A stretch of 33,102 nt of DNA from Anaerolinea sp. (GCA_014879875.1 JACSRF010000403.1:1-33102), one strand, 5' to 3'; positions 1-9,070 are shown, counted from the first letter of the stretch. The notes: generated from the sequence alone by a model not told the origin. Numbers and translations are program-made.

Positions 1-63
1 GGCTGGCAGCTGCCAGCCCTGGTTGGGTTGATCAACGGTAATTTGCTCGGTTGAAGTTGACAT
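1..63 (-). CDS. Partial CDS, 5' end only, unknown product
   Basis: An ATG at 61-63 on the minus strand opens a frame of 21 codons that runs off the left edge. It reads MSTSTEQITVDQP then NQGWQLPA. An AGGA lies about 10 nt upstream. It starts 12 bp after the PIG-L stop on the same strand, so it is probably the third gene of the arsR-pigL operon. The fragment is too short to assign a family. Confidence 0.5.
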   Translation of the reverse strand, partial: MSTSTEQITVDQPNQGWQLPA

Positions 64-74
64 TAAAAATGTTC

Positions 75-806
75 CTATTGTGAATTTGTGCCGGTGACTC
101 CGGCGAATAAATCCACTTCTGGGCCATGATCATTGGCCGTTAGCTGCGGCCGGGCCAGGCGAAAGAGTTCATGACAGGCCAGGTTTTGCGCTTCGGTTTC
201 CGGGTCGCCGTTGAAGGGGGGATGCTGGCTCTGGTGCTGCTGCGCGGCGCGCACTTTTTGCACCAGGTAATCGCCCACGTCAATGAAGGCAACCGGGCCG
301 CCAACGGTTTCAGTCGGGGGCGGGATGCCGCAGCCCTGCTGGGTTGCCTCTGAGGGAGCGATGTAGTAAAGATGCTGCGGCCGTCCCCCTTCCTGCCGGT
401 ATTGGTCAAACGCGGCCGTTGTCCAGCGGTAAACGGCCAGGTGGTCGGGGTGGCCGGAGATGCCGTCCGGGCCAAAGGTGACGACGACGTCGGGCGGGGA
501 TTGGCGCATCAGGTTCAACAAGCGAGCCGCGCCAACGCTGTCCGGGATGTGGGACAGTTTGCCGTCGAAATAGTCCAGGAAGGTGAGCTGCTGCACGCTT
601 AGTTCGGCGCAGGCGCGGCGTAATTCGGCTTCACGAATAGCGGCCGTTTCTGCCGTACTCTTGCCGGGAATCCCAGCCTCGCCCCGCGTGGCGGTGACCA
701 GATGGACGCGCTTGCCTGCGGCAGCGGTCTTCGCCAACGTGCCGCCCATGGGGAAGGTTTCGTCGTCGGGGTGGGCCAGAATGACCATGAGGGTTGGGGG
801 TATCAT
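75..806 (-). CDS. PIG-L/LmbE family deacetylase
   Basis: A 243-aa protein of the PIG-L (LmbE) zinc-dependent N-acetylglucosaminyl deacetylase family, whose members include MshB and BshB of low-molecular-weight thiol synthesis. The N-terminal HPDDE motif (H12 to E16) and the HPDH motif (H119 to H122) supply the expected zinc ligands and catalytic aspartate. The length is usual for the family and there is no signal peptide, so it should act in the cytoplasm. Its ATG overlaps the arsR stop by 4 bp (ATGA) with a GGAGG 10 nt upstream, which implies translational coupling. The substrate cannot be told from sequence; a thiol glycoside or another GlcNAc conjugate are both possible. Confidence 0.88.
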   Translation of the reverse strand: MIPPTLMVILAHPDDETFPMGGTLAKTAAAGKRVHLVTATRGEAGIPGKSTAETAAIREAELRRACAELSVQQLTFLDYFDGKLSHIPDSVGAARLLNLMRQSPPDVVVTFGPDGISGHPDHLAVYRWTTAAFDQYRQEGGRPQHLYYIAPSEATQQGCGIPPPTETVGGPVAFIDVGDYLVQKVRAAQQHQSQHPPFNGDPETEAQNLACHELFRLARPQLTANDHGPEVDLFAGVTGTNSQ

Positions 807-1207
807 ACGGCCGTTTCCTCCCCCATCTCCAGCATCAATTCACCGGACAGCTTCCCCTCCGGGCCGCATAGGTGCGCCGGTGGCTGTAAGACAGCGCCGG
901 CAGGGTCAAAGAACTGCACCAGCCATTGATGCAGCCCGGTTAACGCCGGTAAGTTCACCTGGTAATAAATCCAACGGCCGTCTAGTACATCACGCCGATC
1001 CTGAATTAGTCCGGCGGCGCGCAGCACTTTCAGATGGTGCGACAACAGATTGGCGGGCAGTCCTAATTCCTCCGCCAGCCAACCGTTGCACGACGCGCCA
1101 CGCATCAGCGCAGCAAAGATACGTAACCGGTTGGGATCGGCTAAAGCGCGGAAAACGGCCGTGATTTCTTCCGGTGTTGGTTCATTTGTCATTGTTTCTG
1201 CATACAT
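803..1207 (-). CDS. ArsR-family winged-helix transcriptional regulator
   Basis: A 134-aa ArsR/SmtB-type regulator. The helix-turn-helix runs from about residue 15 to 80, with the family's FRALADPNRLRIF opening, a recognition-helix region ending in LLSHHLKVL, and a beta-wing (GRWIYYQVN). Only two cysteines are visible, one in the alpha-3 region and one near the C-terminus, and no ELCVCDL-type metal box, so metal sensing is not supported. I chose the ATG at 1207 because AAGGTGG lies 5 nt upstream; a GTG at 1216 is an alternative. A perfect inverted repeat sits directly upstream, which suggests autorepression of arsR and the coupled deacetylase gene. Confidence 0.88.
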   Translation of the reverse strand: MYAETMTNEPTPEEITAVFRALADPNRLRIFAALMRGASCNGWLAEELGLPANLLSHHLKVLRAAGLIQDRRDVLDGRWIYYQVNLPALTGLHQWLVQFFDPAGAVLQPPAHLCGPEGKLSGELMLEMGEETAV

Positions 1208-1217
1208 GAGCGCCACC

Positions 1218-1241
1218 TTAATTCAATGATGGTTGAATTAA
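1218..1241. promoter_or_regulatory. Palindromic operator in front of arsR
   Basis: A perfect inverted repeat, TTAATTCAA-N6-TTGAATTAA, ends 11 bp before the chosen arsR start and touches its ribosome binding site. Size, symmetry and A/T-rich half sites are typical of ArsR-family operators. Binding by the adjacent regulator is inferred. Confidence 0.72.
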
Positions 1242-1303
1242 ATTTGGCTTAAGTGTAACGCCTATGAAAGAAGGTAGTTAGTGACATCTATCATCCAGAA
1301 ACG

Positions 1304-1343
1304 TGACAAATGTAATAGTTCAATGGATATTGAATTAAGAACC
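1304..1343 (+). repeat. 40-bp repeat, copy A, beside the propeller-gene pair
   Basis: Shares the exact 14-mer TGACAAATGTAATA and 32 of 40 positions overall with a second copy at 8976-9015. The two copies lie in the same orientation just outside the two tandem propeller genes. Confidence 0.6.
1319..1333. promoter_or_regulatory. Possible second ArsR-type site
   Basis: TTCAA-N6-TTGAA, the same core half sites and spacing as the operator at 1218-1241. The right half continues as TTGAATTAA, identical to the operator's right half. It lies about 110 bp upstream of the arsR start, within repeat copy A. Confidence 0.4.
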
Positions 1344-1358
1344 AGGTCGTGTATGCAC

Positions 1359-4300
1359 TTATGGTTTATGGAGCACCGGTAAAAGCAGGCGATGGGCGAT
1401 CAACAGGGTCATAATCGCCTGGTTGTTTTGCTGTTCCACTTCGGATGTGGCCGAAGTGAGGGAAAGGGGCAGGTTGATGGTGGTAAAGTAGGGCGTCGCC
1501 GCAGCCACAGTCGCCGTCACCACAATGGTAACAGGCGCCGCCTCCTCCACCAACTCGCCCACATGCCACGTCAGCGTATTGGCTGTCATGGTAGGCGTCA
1601 CGCTGGCGGCGACAAACGTGAGCGCATCAGGCCAGGTTAGCGCCAGTTCACCATCGGCAGCCGGGACACGGCCGTTGTTGCCATACTGTAGGTGAAAAAC
1701 CACCGTCTCGCCCGGCAGCGCCGACGCTGGCCCGGCGCCGCTTACCCAGGTATCAGGATACGCCGACCCCAACGTCACATCATCAATGGCTGCCTGCACG
1801 CGCGGGTCGCCGCTCACCTGCGTCAGCCGAAAATTGACGGTGACGGCCTGCCCGGCCCAGGGAGACATGTCCGCCCAGTAATGTGTCCAGGCTGCGCTGC
1901 CCGTGGCGAGGGGTACGGCCGTTGTCGTCACCCCGTCACTCACCAGCAGTTCCAACCCGGACCCATCCCCCGGCACATCTCCCGGCCGCTGCGCCATAAA
2001 GGCCAGGGTCGGCGCGGGCATGTTGGCTGGGATCGTGACCTGTTGGCTGAGTACGGCCGTGTTGTTTGTGGTAGCCGGTAAAGAACGGTAATAAGTTGCC
2101 GTTATGCCAATGAGTAAGAGATGAACAATATCGTACCGATCAACAGCTGTTTGTGGCGAGTCATGCGCTACACTCGTTAATGGAATTTCAGGTTGCCAAC
2201 CATCATCTGGCATCCATTGACGGTAGTAAGCTCCCGCATTTGCATAACCGCGAACGACAGCATGCACAACCCCTTGAGCGTCTACTGATATGTCGCTTCC
2301 ACGATCATAATAATTTGAGTATGCACTTTGATGGATAAGTGTTGGCTCACTCCATTTACCATTAACTGCCCGCGAAGCATGGTAAATTCTGTGATTGGAC
2401 ACTTCCTCAGACCAGGTTACGTGAATTACACCATCAAGAGAAATTGCCATATCTTCTATTACTCTTTGGGGGAGATCTGACAGAAATCTCAAATATGTTT
2501 TGTTGATTATACTACCATCAGCCAATTGTTGTTGGTGTACCAGGCTGTATTCAGGCGGATTCGTTTCCTGTTTTCTTTCGTACCAGACAAGATGAAGTGT
2601 GTCATCCGATCCAACCGTTAAACTCCCACTTTCATAACCGAAGCTCGTTAACAAAACAGATGGTTGCCAATTACCATTGGGCAACCTTCGCAAATAAAAG
2701 GCAAGTTGCGCAACACTATCTCCATATTGTTCAATCAATAGATGCAGAGTCCCTTTACTATCTGCAGCAGCCTTGACAACACGATATGTTTCTTCAGGGC
2801 CAATAGGTAATGTAACCAATAAAGTGGACGAAGACCATGAGCCATTTACTGATTTATATCTGTAATAGACCCGATTATTGACTGTCCAAAAAACATACAG
2901 ATTATCATTCTGGTCAATTGTCAGCCGGGGTTGATGCCCATACCTAGAAGAGAGTTGTTGACCTGACCATATTCCGGTAATCGCTCGCGTCCTATACGTG
3001 ATAGAACTATTGTCTTCACCTATAATATGTACACCACCCTGGCTATCGGTCACGATATCTACTTGGTGTAAATTACCATCGAGGGTTTCTCCCTCCGTTA
3101 GGCAAGGAGAGGAGCAAACTCCCCCGATTAGAAGGGCGGAGTTGTTACCTGTATGGCGGGGATTGGTCACGGCCGTGACCGTGCCTGTCGTCGTCCAGCC
3201 ATCTAGCGGCGTGGTCGCTTCAAAACCACCATTCAGCAGGGCATTGTTGGCCGGTGGCAGGTAAATGTGCGCCAGATTCTCCATATTCAGGCTGGTAGGA
3301 GCCAGGTCGCCATACCCGGAACGGTTGACATCCAGAGTGTGACTGCCTCCCGTTTTCAGCCGTGAAAAGAAGTCGCCGCTACCATCCGTGATGGCTTCGT
3401 TTAACGGCAAGGGGCTGATCATCAGTGGGGCTTGCGCCAGGGGCGCACCACGATTGTCGGTCAGTTTGCCCTCCAGCGCCCAGGTATAAAACGTGGTAGT
3501 CGGATTGTCCGCCGTGGACCACGCCTCATAGTTAAAGGCATTGTCATGAGCGCGGGCGCGGAAAGAGACGGTGGTGCCGGGCACGGCCGTGTACGCCGCC
3601 GACGTTGTGGTCACCCCCATCTGCCAATCCACCCATGGCCCGGATGAACCCACCTTATACTGAACATCATATGCGGCCAACCCGGCTCCTGATTCCTGAT
3701 CCGTACCTGACCAATACACCTGAAAATCGAGGGTTTGCGAATAAGCTGATATAGTCCCCATCTCAGTTTGTGGTGGCATGACATCTGTGGTTTGCCAGTC
3801 AGGATGCCATTCTGTGTTTCCATAGACAAGAACGCTGGGGATCCCGGTATCCAGGTTATAACCTACAACCTGTGCCCATTCCCAATACCAGTTTCCCTGA
3901 TACTGGATAAATTTTATCAAGGTGAAGGTAATTTCACGGCCGTCTGGTGACCAACCATGCGCCCAGGCATCGGCCTGCACCTCATAAGGATCGTACAACA
4001 TATGCTGGTTTGAACCATCAGCGTTCATCAACCAAAGTTCTAACCAGCCATCACCATCCTGATCACCGCTGTAAGCGATCTGGCTGCCATCCGGCGACCA
4101 GGCCGGGTACACACTGGGCTGGTTAGAAAGCTGGGTTACACCCGTACCGTCGCTGTTCATCACATAAATGTACGGCGTCCCCGTCCGGGCTGAGGTAAAA
4201 GCAATCTGGCTGCCGTCTGGCGACCAGGTCGGTTCGCCATCATAGTTGCCGTGTGCCGTCAACCGCTGCTGGTTAGAACCATTGGCGTCCATCACATAGA

Positions 4301-4799
4301 CCTCAGCCTGCCCATCCCGGTAAGACTGAAAAGCGATCTGGCTGCCATCCGGCGACCAAACTGGATTCACATCGTTGGCCCCATTATGCGTTAGCTGCTG
4401 CAAACCGGAACCGTCGGCATTCATCACAAAGATTTCGTAATCTCCGTCCCGATTCGAGCTAAACACAACGCGGGTAGCGCCCCGATTGTAGCGGGGCTGC
4501 ATGTCGGAACTGCCATGATTCGTTAGTCGGTGCGGCGGCTGGCTGCTGTAAATTTCCCAATTGCCGTCACGATACGATTGAAAAACACCTTTGCTCCAAT
4601 CAGGCGGGTAAAGTAGGGCGCTGCTCACGCCTGCATCGGCCTCACTCGTCGCCAGATGGGGCAACAGGGCGCGTTCGTCTGGGGCAGGTGGGGATGTGGT
4701 TGGTTGGGCAGTAACGGCCGTAACGATGTTCAGCACGGCCGTCATCAACCCCACCACCACAAACAAAACAAAAATTCGACGAAAATGATTGGTTAACAT
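1359..4799 (-). CDS. Secreted multidomain PD40/BNR beta-propeller protein (paralogue 1)
   Basis: A 1146-aa exported protein. Residues 1-32 form a signal peptide (basic start, hydrophobic core ending near TAVTAQ). About residues 65-340 hold PD40/TolB-like propeller blades with repeated WSPDGSQIAF and DGSG motifs. Then come an Ig/fibronectin-like stretch, a short carboxypeptidase-regulatory-like fold (ALEGKLTDNRGAPL), a jelly-roll-like domain split in two (NALLNGGFE and later LSQQVTIPANMPAPTLAF), with a BNR-like propeller of about 340 residues inserted in it, and a DUF11-like beta domain. The C-terminus is the hydrophobic tail RLLLPVLHKP. GGGAGG precedes the start. The inserted propeller region (about 2080-3110) is visibly more AT-rich than its flanks. 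Paralogous to the gene upstream. A surface or extracellular binding role is likely; no catalytic residues are evident. Confidence 0.8.
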   Translation of the reverse strand: MLTNHFRRIFVLFVVVGLMTAVLNIVTAVTAQPTTSPPAPDERALLPHLATSEADAGVSSALLYPPDWSKGVFQSYRDGNWEIYSSQPPHRLTNHGSSDMQPRYNRGATRVVFSSNRDGDYEIFVMNADGSGLQQLTHNGANDVNPVWSPDGSQIAFQSYRDGQAEVYVMDANGSNQQRLTAHGNYDGEPTWSPDGSQIAFTSARTGTPYIYVMNSDGTGVTQLSNQPSVYPAWSPDGSQIAYSGDQDGDGWLELWLMNADGSNQHMLYDPYEVQADAWAHGWSPDGREITFTLIKFIQYQGNWYWEWAQVVGYNLDTGIPSVLVYGNTEWHPDWQTTDVMPPQTEMGTISAYSQTLDFQVYWSGTDQESGAGLAAYDVQYKVGSSGPWVDWQMGVTTTSAAYTAVPGTTVSFRARAHDNAFNYEAWSTADNPTTTFYTWALEGKLTDNRGAPLAQAPLMISPLPLNEAITDGSGDFFSRLKTGGSHTLDVNRSGYGDLAPTSLNMENLAHIYLPPANNALLNGGFEATTPLDGWTTTGTVTAVTNPRHTGNNSALLIGGVCSSPCLTEGETLDGNLHQVDIVTDSQGGVHIIGEDNSSITYRTRAITGIWSGQQLSSRYGHQPRLTIDQNDNLYVFWTVNNRVYYRYKSVNGSWSSSTLLVTLPIGPEETYRVVKAAADSKGTLHLLIEQYGDSVAQLAFYLRRLPNGNWQPSVLLTSFGYESGSLTVGSDDTLHLVWYERKQETNPPEYSLVHQQQLADGSIINKTYLRFLSDLPQRVIEDMAISLDGVIHVTWSEEVSNHRIYHASRAVNGKWSEPTLIHQSAYSNYYDRGSDISVDAQGVVHAVVRGYANAGAYYRQWMPDDGWQPEIPLTSVAHDSPQTAVDRYDIVHLLLIGITATYYRSLPATTNNTAVLSQQVTIPANMPAPTLAFMAQRPGDVPGDGSGLELLVSDGVTTTAVPLATGSAAWTHYWADMSPWAGQAVTVNFRLTQVSGDPRVQAAIDDVTLGSAYPDTWVSGAGPASALPGETVVFHLQYGNNGRVPAADGELALTWPDALTFVAASVTPTMTANTLTWHVGELVEEAAPVTIVVTATVAAATPYFTTINLPLSLTSATSEVEQQNNQAIMTLLIAHRLLLPVLHKP

Positions 4800-4824
4800 G
4801 GTTTCCTCCCTAAAAATGGTAGAG

Positions 4825-4849
4825 GGGCACGGCCGTTACGGCCGTGCCC
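4825..4849. repeat. 25-bp near-perfect palindrome between the propeller paralogues
   Basis: Two 12-bp arms (GGGCACGGCCGT and its complement) flank one central base. Each arm contains the genome's abundant ACGGCCGT word. In the direction of transcription it follows the 4859 gene stop by about 10 bp and is followed by a short T run (ATTTTTA), so it may end or stabilise the upstream transcript. Confidence 0.6.
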
Positions 4850-4858
4850 TGCCATTCA

Positions 4859-7800
4859 CTACCGCATAATAATCGGCAGGTAGCGGAAAGTGGCCGTGTA
4901 AATATGCCCTTCCGCCTGGTTATTGAGCAGTTCCAGTTCGGGGTCATTGGTGGTGATCACGGCCGTGCTGGTGAGCGTGGTAAACGCCGGCGTATTGGCA
5001 TTCACCCGCGCCGTCACCAGGATTTCAAACGGGGCGCTCTTGGCCGGCAAATCCGGCAAATGCCATACCAGCGGGTTAGTAGAAGCGGGGGGTACACTGG
5101 CGGAAAGGAAGGTCATTCCGGCCGGCAGTGTATAAGTGATCGTTACCCCACTGGCCGCTGCCCCACCCCGGTTACTGTAGGTGATACGCTGCACAACCTC
5201 TTGTCCGGGCGCCGCATTGCCATCGCTGACAATAACGTCAGAATCGAGATAAGCTGAGCCAATGGACACTTCATCCAGATAAGCCCAGGCTAATGGCTCA
5301 CCATCTGCCTGCTGCAAAGTGAAGCTGACGCTAATTGTCTGGCCCGCCCAGGGCGTTAGATCAACCCACCCGTGGCTCCATTCCAAACTACTTTCCTGAA
5401 AAGTCGCCATATCTGCGTGTATTGAACCATCGTCCACTGTGACTGAAAAGGCTGTGTCATTTTGCGCAGACATTTTGCCCAGCCGGTATGCATACGAAAG
5501 CGTTGGCGCCGTCATCGTCATCGGAATTGTCATTTGTTGGGCAATCGTTGAATCTTGAATAGAACTACTATATTGGGGACCTCGATAATGAACCTCGTTC
5601 CTATATGGTTCACTACCCACGAACATTATCCACGCCAGATGAACAGCACCCCCTGCATCTATAGCCATTACAGGTGAGTTGGGATCATTTTCGCCGGTTG
5701 ACAAATTAGCAGGAGTTGACCAGGTACGACCGTCAACCTGCTGCATGTGATGTATATCATCGTCTGGTGAATCGCTATATGGCCCACCACCCCAGATAAT
5801 GTGAGCATTCCCAAACTCATCCAGCATGATTTGGGGGTTAGTTTCCGTGTTAGCTAACAACTCAACAGGCAACCACCCGGAGTTTCTTCCTTTTTGAATG
5901 TGGTATATCGAACCGTCTGCATTCCACGTGATGTGAAATGTGCCTTTGGTATCTACGGCCGTTTGCATCGGCCCCCCCCAACCTGTTTGTGCCACATTCT
6001 GTATATCTGACCATACTCCATCAGAATTCATGTATCGGTAGTAAATCGTAGGCACATAATTTGGGATATCTCTCCAGAGGAAGTGAACGCTACCGTTCTC
6101 TTCTACGGAAAAATTGTTATAAACAGCATCCTCAACAATGCCGGTAACATCCTGTGCCTGGAGCCAAACTCCACGCCTATTGGCAACATACATGATTTTA
6201 TGGGCATTATAATCCTGCTCCGAAAACCAAATAATATGGATATCATTGCTGCTATCTATTGCAATTTGAGGTCCTCTAGAATCACCAAAATCATCCTCAA
6301 ACGCGAGTGGGGTTGAAAATGTACCATTCGCTAAACGATAGCTGTACATGACATTAGCTGCCGACTGCCCTGGATAATGGCTTTCCCAGACGACATGAGC
6401 CTTTCCAAAATTGTCAACTGCTAGATCGGGAGACCATGACCAATACCCATCATTAATAACAGTTGTTATTGACCATTGTCCGGTTGTTTTATCACGATAA
6501 ACATAGTAAAGATTCTGCTCAGAAGTCCCACCAATTCCATGAAGATCACCATTTTTATCAACCAATAGCTCGTCTAGTGGATAATGATTATTAGCAATAT
6601 GTTGAATTTGGGACCAATCACCATTTACCAAACGGTAAACATAGTAAAGATGATCATTCCCCCAAACAATATGAACTGTACCGTCTGCATCAACAGCGAT
6701 TTTAACGTTATAACCATCATCAATAATCTCCATAGGGGAGAAGTCAAACGAACGTTGTCCCAGTATCACACCATAATTGCCCGTCAGCCTGGCAAATCCT
6801 GTAATAAGTGGCGTTAACGTTCCGTTCAATTGCCAGTCGTTTTGAGCGATGCCCCCCTCAAAACCCCAGTTCAATACGATGTTATTTGCCGGAGGAAACC
6901 AGACATCTATATCAGCGTCTAGCCCGGCTTGAAAAGTTGTGTTTGGCAACCAACCATAACCATTTTTAATCCAGTTCACTTCATAATTGGTGGCAGATGC
7001 GGCGGTAAAAGCGTTATATTGACCATCACTGTCATCTGACACAACCATCATTGAGGCTGGATCCATGCCCACTGAAATACCGGAAACAGGCGTATCTGTG
7101 TTGTCATAAGCAAATCCTTGCATACCCCAGGCGTAAAGCGTCGTACTTATCTCACTACCCGGAGCAGGCCAGGCAGCTTCATTCTGTGCCCGATCCGCCG
7201 CTCTGATACGGAAATAAACAGCATCACCAGTGTCGCCGTTGCTGTTATCAAAATTCGCGGCAACCGCCGGTGTATTTGTTAGCCAGTTCTGCCATGTACC
7301 ATCATTGAAACGGTATTGCAGATCATAGGAAGCAATGCCCGAACCACCAGGATCAAAACCATTCCATAGCATTAAGGGGGTGTTATCTTGACGGCTATAA
7401 GGTGGTAGAGTCTGGATGTAACTATGCGGCGGCAGGGCTTCAACTGTTGTGGCGGCATCGTGAGAGGCGGGCCAATTTTCGATGCCGTAATGAAGATCGC
7501 GGGCACGGACGCGGAAGTAGTAGGTATTACCACCAGTGCCAGGATAGTGACCAGTTGTAGCCGTTGTCTCCACTAGCCAGTTCGTCCAACTTCCATTCGT
7601 CCCGACCTTCACCTGCACGTCATAGTTGGCAATGCCACCAGAACCGCCTGTATCTGTTCCTGACCAACTTACCGGAATAGGGCCAGGAGATTGTGCGCTC
7701 AATGGCTGTACCTGGGATACCGGCGGCTGCCCATCAATCGTTTGCCAGCGCGGATACCAATCCACATTACTCTGGCTGAGAAGAAAGGTTGTGGGGTCGT

Positions 7801-8779
7801 AATTGTATGCGTTAATATCTCGGCCTTCCTGATAAGCATACTCCCAGTACCAGTTACCCTGGTAGTATACGAAATGAATACGAGTAATGGCGATGTAACG
7901 GCCGTCCGGCGACCAACTGCCCACCCATAAATCAGTATTGTTCGCAGCAGTTAATTCTGCTTGCTGATTTGAGCCATCGGCATTCATCCACCATAATTCC
8001 TGCCACCCATCATTATTCCCATCGGCGTCATAAGCAATTTTTGTGCCATCTGGCGACCACTGTGGGCGGAAACTGTAAGGCTGGGTGGAAAGCTGCACCG
8101 GGCTGCTGCCGTCGGCATTCATCACCCAGATGTGGTATGCGCCACTGCGGTTGGACGAAAAGACAATCTTATTGCTATCCGGCGACCAACTGGGCATCCC
8201 ATCAAAAGCGCCATTGTTGGTCAGCCGTGTCTGACCGCTGCCATCGGCATTCATCACATAGATTTCCGCCTGTCCATCCCGGTAAGATTCAAACAGGATT
8301 TTTGTGCCATCCGGCGACCACTGCGGGTTGCCATCATCCGCCTCATTGTTGGTCAACGCCACGTTACCGCTGCCGTTTACATTCACTCTGTAAATTTCAT
8401 AATCGTGGTCATCGGCCCGGGAAGCGTAGACAACGGCCGTATTACCCCGGTTCAGGTGGGGGTGAATGTCCGCGCGAATGTGGCTGGTTACGGCCGTCTG
8501 CCCTGATCCATCATCATTGCCCACAAAAATGTCCCAATTCCCGTTGCGATACGATTGAAAAGCGATTTTACTGGCAGGCACAACCGAAATAGACTCAGGA
8601 GCAAATTGCGCTTCTGCCGTCTCTGCCAAAGGGTAATGGGGTATATCCTCGATATTTATACGGGAAGGCCTATCCTCCTGGCGTAGGGGTGCGGCCTGGG
8701 CTGTCAGGCCAAACACGGCTGTTACCAACCCCATGACCATACACAAAAACAAAAACCGGCGAAAATGGTTTGCAAACAT
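4859..8779 (-). CDS. Secreted multidomain PD40/BNR beta-propeller protein (paralogue 2)
   Basis: A 1306-aa exported protein with the same plan as its downstream paralogue. The start MFANHFRRF matches MLTNHFRRI of that protein. I chose the second of two adjacent ATGs because GGAGG then has 6-nt spacing. After a signal peptide ending around residue 30 come PD40 blades with repeated WSPDGTKI and MNADGS motifs, two Ig-like domains with paired GGSGIA(N/S)YD motifs, a carboxypeptidase-regulatory-like segment, a jelly-roll-like domain split by an inserted BNR-like propeller (about 5575-6755), and a DUF11-like domain. It ends in FRYLPIIMR. It is longer than paralogue 1 mainly because of the extra Ig-like domain. 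Probably cell-surface or secreted; the ligand is unknown. Confidence 0.8.
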   Translation of the reverse strand: MFANHFRRFLFLCMVMGLVTAVFGLTAQAAPLRQEDRPSRINIEDIPHYPLAETAEAQFAPESISVVPASKIAFQSYRNGNWDIFVGNDDGSGQTAVTSHIRADIHPHLNRGNTAVVYASRADDHDYEIYRVNVNGSGNVALTNNEADDGNPQWSPDGTKILFESYRDGQAEIYVMNADGSGQTRLTNNGAFDGMPSWSPDSNKIVFSSNRSGAYHIWVMNADGSSPVQLSTQPYSFRPQWSPDGTKIAYDADGNNDGWQELWWMNADGSNQQAELTAANNTDLWVGSWSPDGRYIAITRIHFVYYQGNWYWEYAYQEGRDINAYNYDPTTFLLSQSNVDWYPRWQTIDGQPPVSQVQPLSAQSPGPIPVSWSGTDTGGSGGIANYDVQVKVGTNGSWTNWLVETTATTGHYPGTGGNTYYFRVRARDLHYGIENWPASHDAATTVEALPPHSYIQTLPPYSRQDNTPLMLWNGFDPGGSGIASYDLQYRFNDGTWQNWLTNTPAVAANFDNSNGDTGDAVYFRIRAADRAQNEAAWPAPGSEISTTLYAWGMQGFAYDNTDTPVSGISVGMDPASMMVVSDDSDGQYNAFTAASATNYEVNWIKNGYGWLPNTTFQAGLDADIDVWFPPANNIVLNWGFEGGIAQNDWQLNGTLTPLITGFARLTGNYGVILGQRSFDFSPMEIIDDGYNVKIAVDADGTVHIVWGNDHLYYVYRLVNGDWSQIQHIANNHYPLDELLVDKNGDLHGIGGTSEQNLYYVYRDKTTGQWSITTVINDGYWSWSPDLAVDNFGKAHVVWESHYPGQSAANVMYSYRLANGTFSTPLAFEDDFGDSRGPQIAIDSSNDIHIIWFSEQDYNAHKIMYVANRRGVWLQAQDVTGIVEDAVYNNFSVEENGSVHFLWRDIPNYVPTIYYRYMNSDGVWSDIQNVAQTGWGGPMQTAVDTKGTFHITWNADGSIYHIQKGRNSGWLPVELLANTETNPQIMLDEFGNAHIIWGGGPYSDSPDDDIHHMQQVDGRTWSTPANLSTGENDPNSPVMAIDAGGAVHLAWIMFVGSEPYRNEVHYRGPQYSSSIQDSTIAQQMTIPMTMTAPTLSYAYRLGKMSAQNDTAFSVTVDDGSIHADMATFQESSLEWSHGWVDLTPWAGQTISVSFTLQQADGEPLAWAYLDEVSIGSAYLDSDVIVSDGNAAPGQEVVQRITYSNRGGAAASGVTITYTLPAGMTFLSASVPPASTNPLVWHLPDLPAKSAPFEILVTARVNANTPAFTTLTSTAVITTNDPELELLNNQAEGHIYTATFRYLPIIMR

Positions 8780-8944
8780 CATAATCCTCCATATAACTTT
8801 GTAGTTGAGACCGAACCTTCTGAGAGCAGCTCCACCAGGGCGTTATTGTTTCCCCCACAATCAACGCGACGGCTTCTTTTCCTCAGACCATAAAACTAAT
8901 GGCATCGAATTGTACTCAATTTGCTACCCGTGCAAAAGAGTCGC

Positions 8945-8977
8945 CATGTAGGGCAATTTGTCACATTGCCCTACATG
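8945..8977. repeat. Intergenic hairpin, 13-bp perfect arms
   Basis: CATGTAGGGCAAT and its exact complement flank a 7-nt loop. The core GTAGGGC...GCCCTAC recalls the hairpin at 26775-26804. The 391-bp gap 8780-9170 otherwise holds the 40-bp repeat copy B, a possible -10 box and a second hairpin; no gene is seen in it. Confidence 0.75.
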
Positions 8978-9015
8978 ACAAATGTAATAACTCAATAAAC
9001 ATCGAAGTAAGAATC
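8976..9015 (+). repeat. 40-bp repeat, copy B
   Basis: Matches 1304-1343 at 32 of 40 positions, including the first 14. It begins at the last bases of the hairpin at 8945-8977. The palindromic half sites seen in copy A are degraded here. Confidence 0.6.
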
Positions 9016-9070
9016 GGCGTTTAGCGCATGGGGCGACTCGCGGCAGGTGCATGATTTCTGCAAGTAAACG

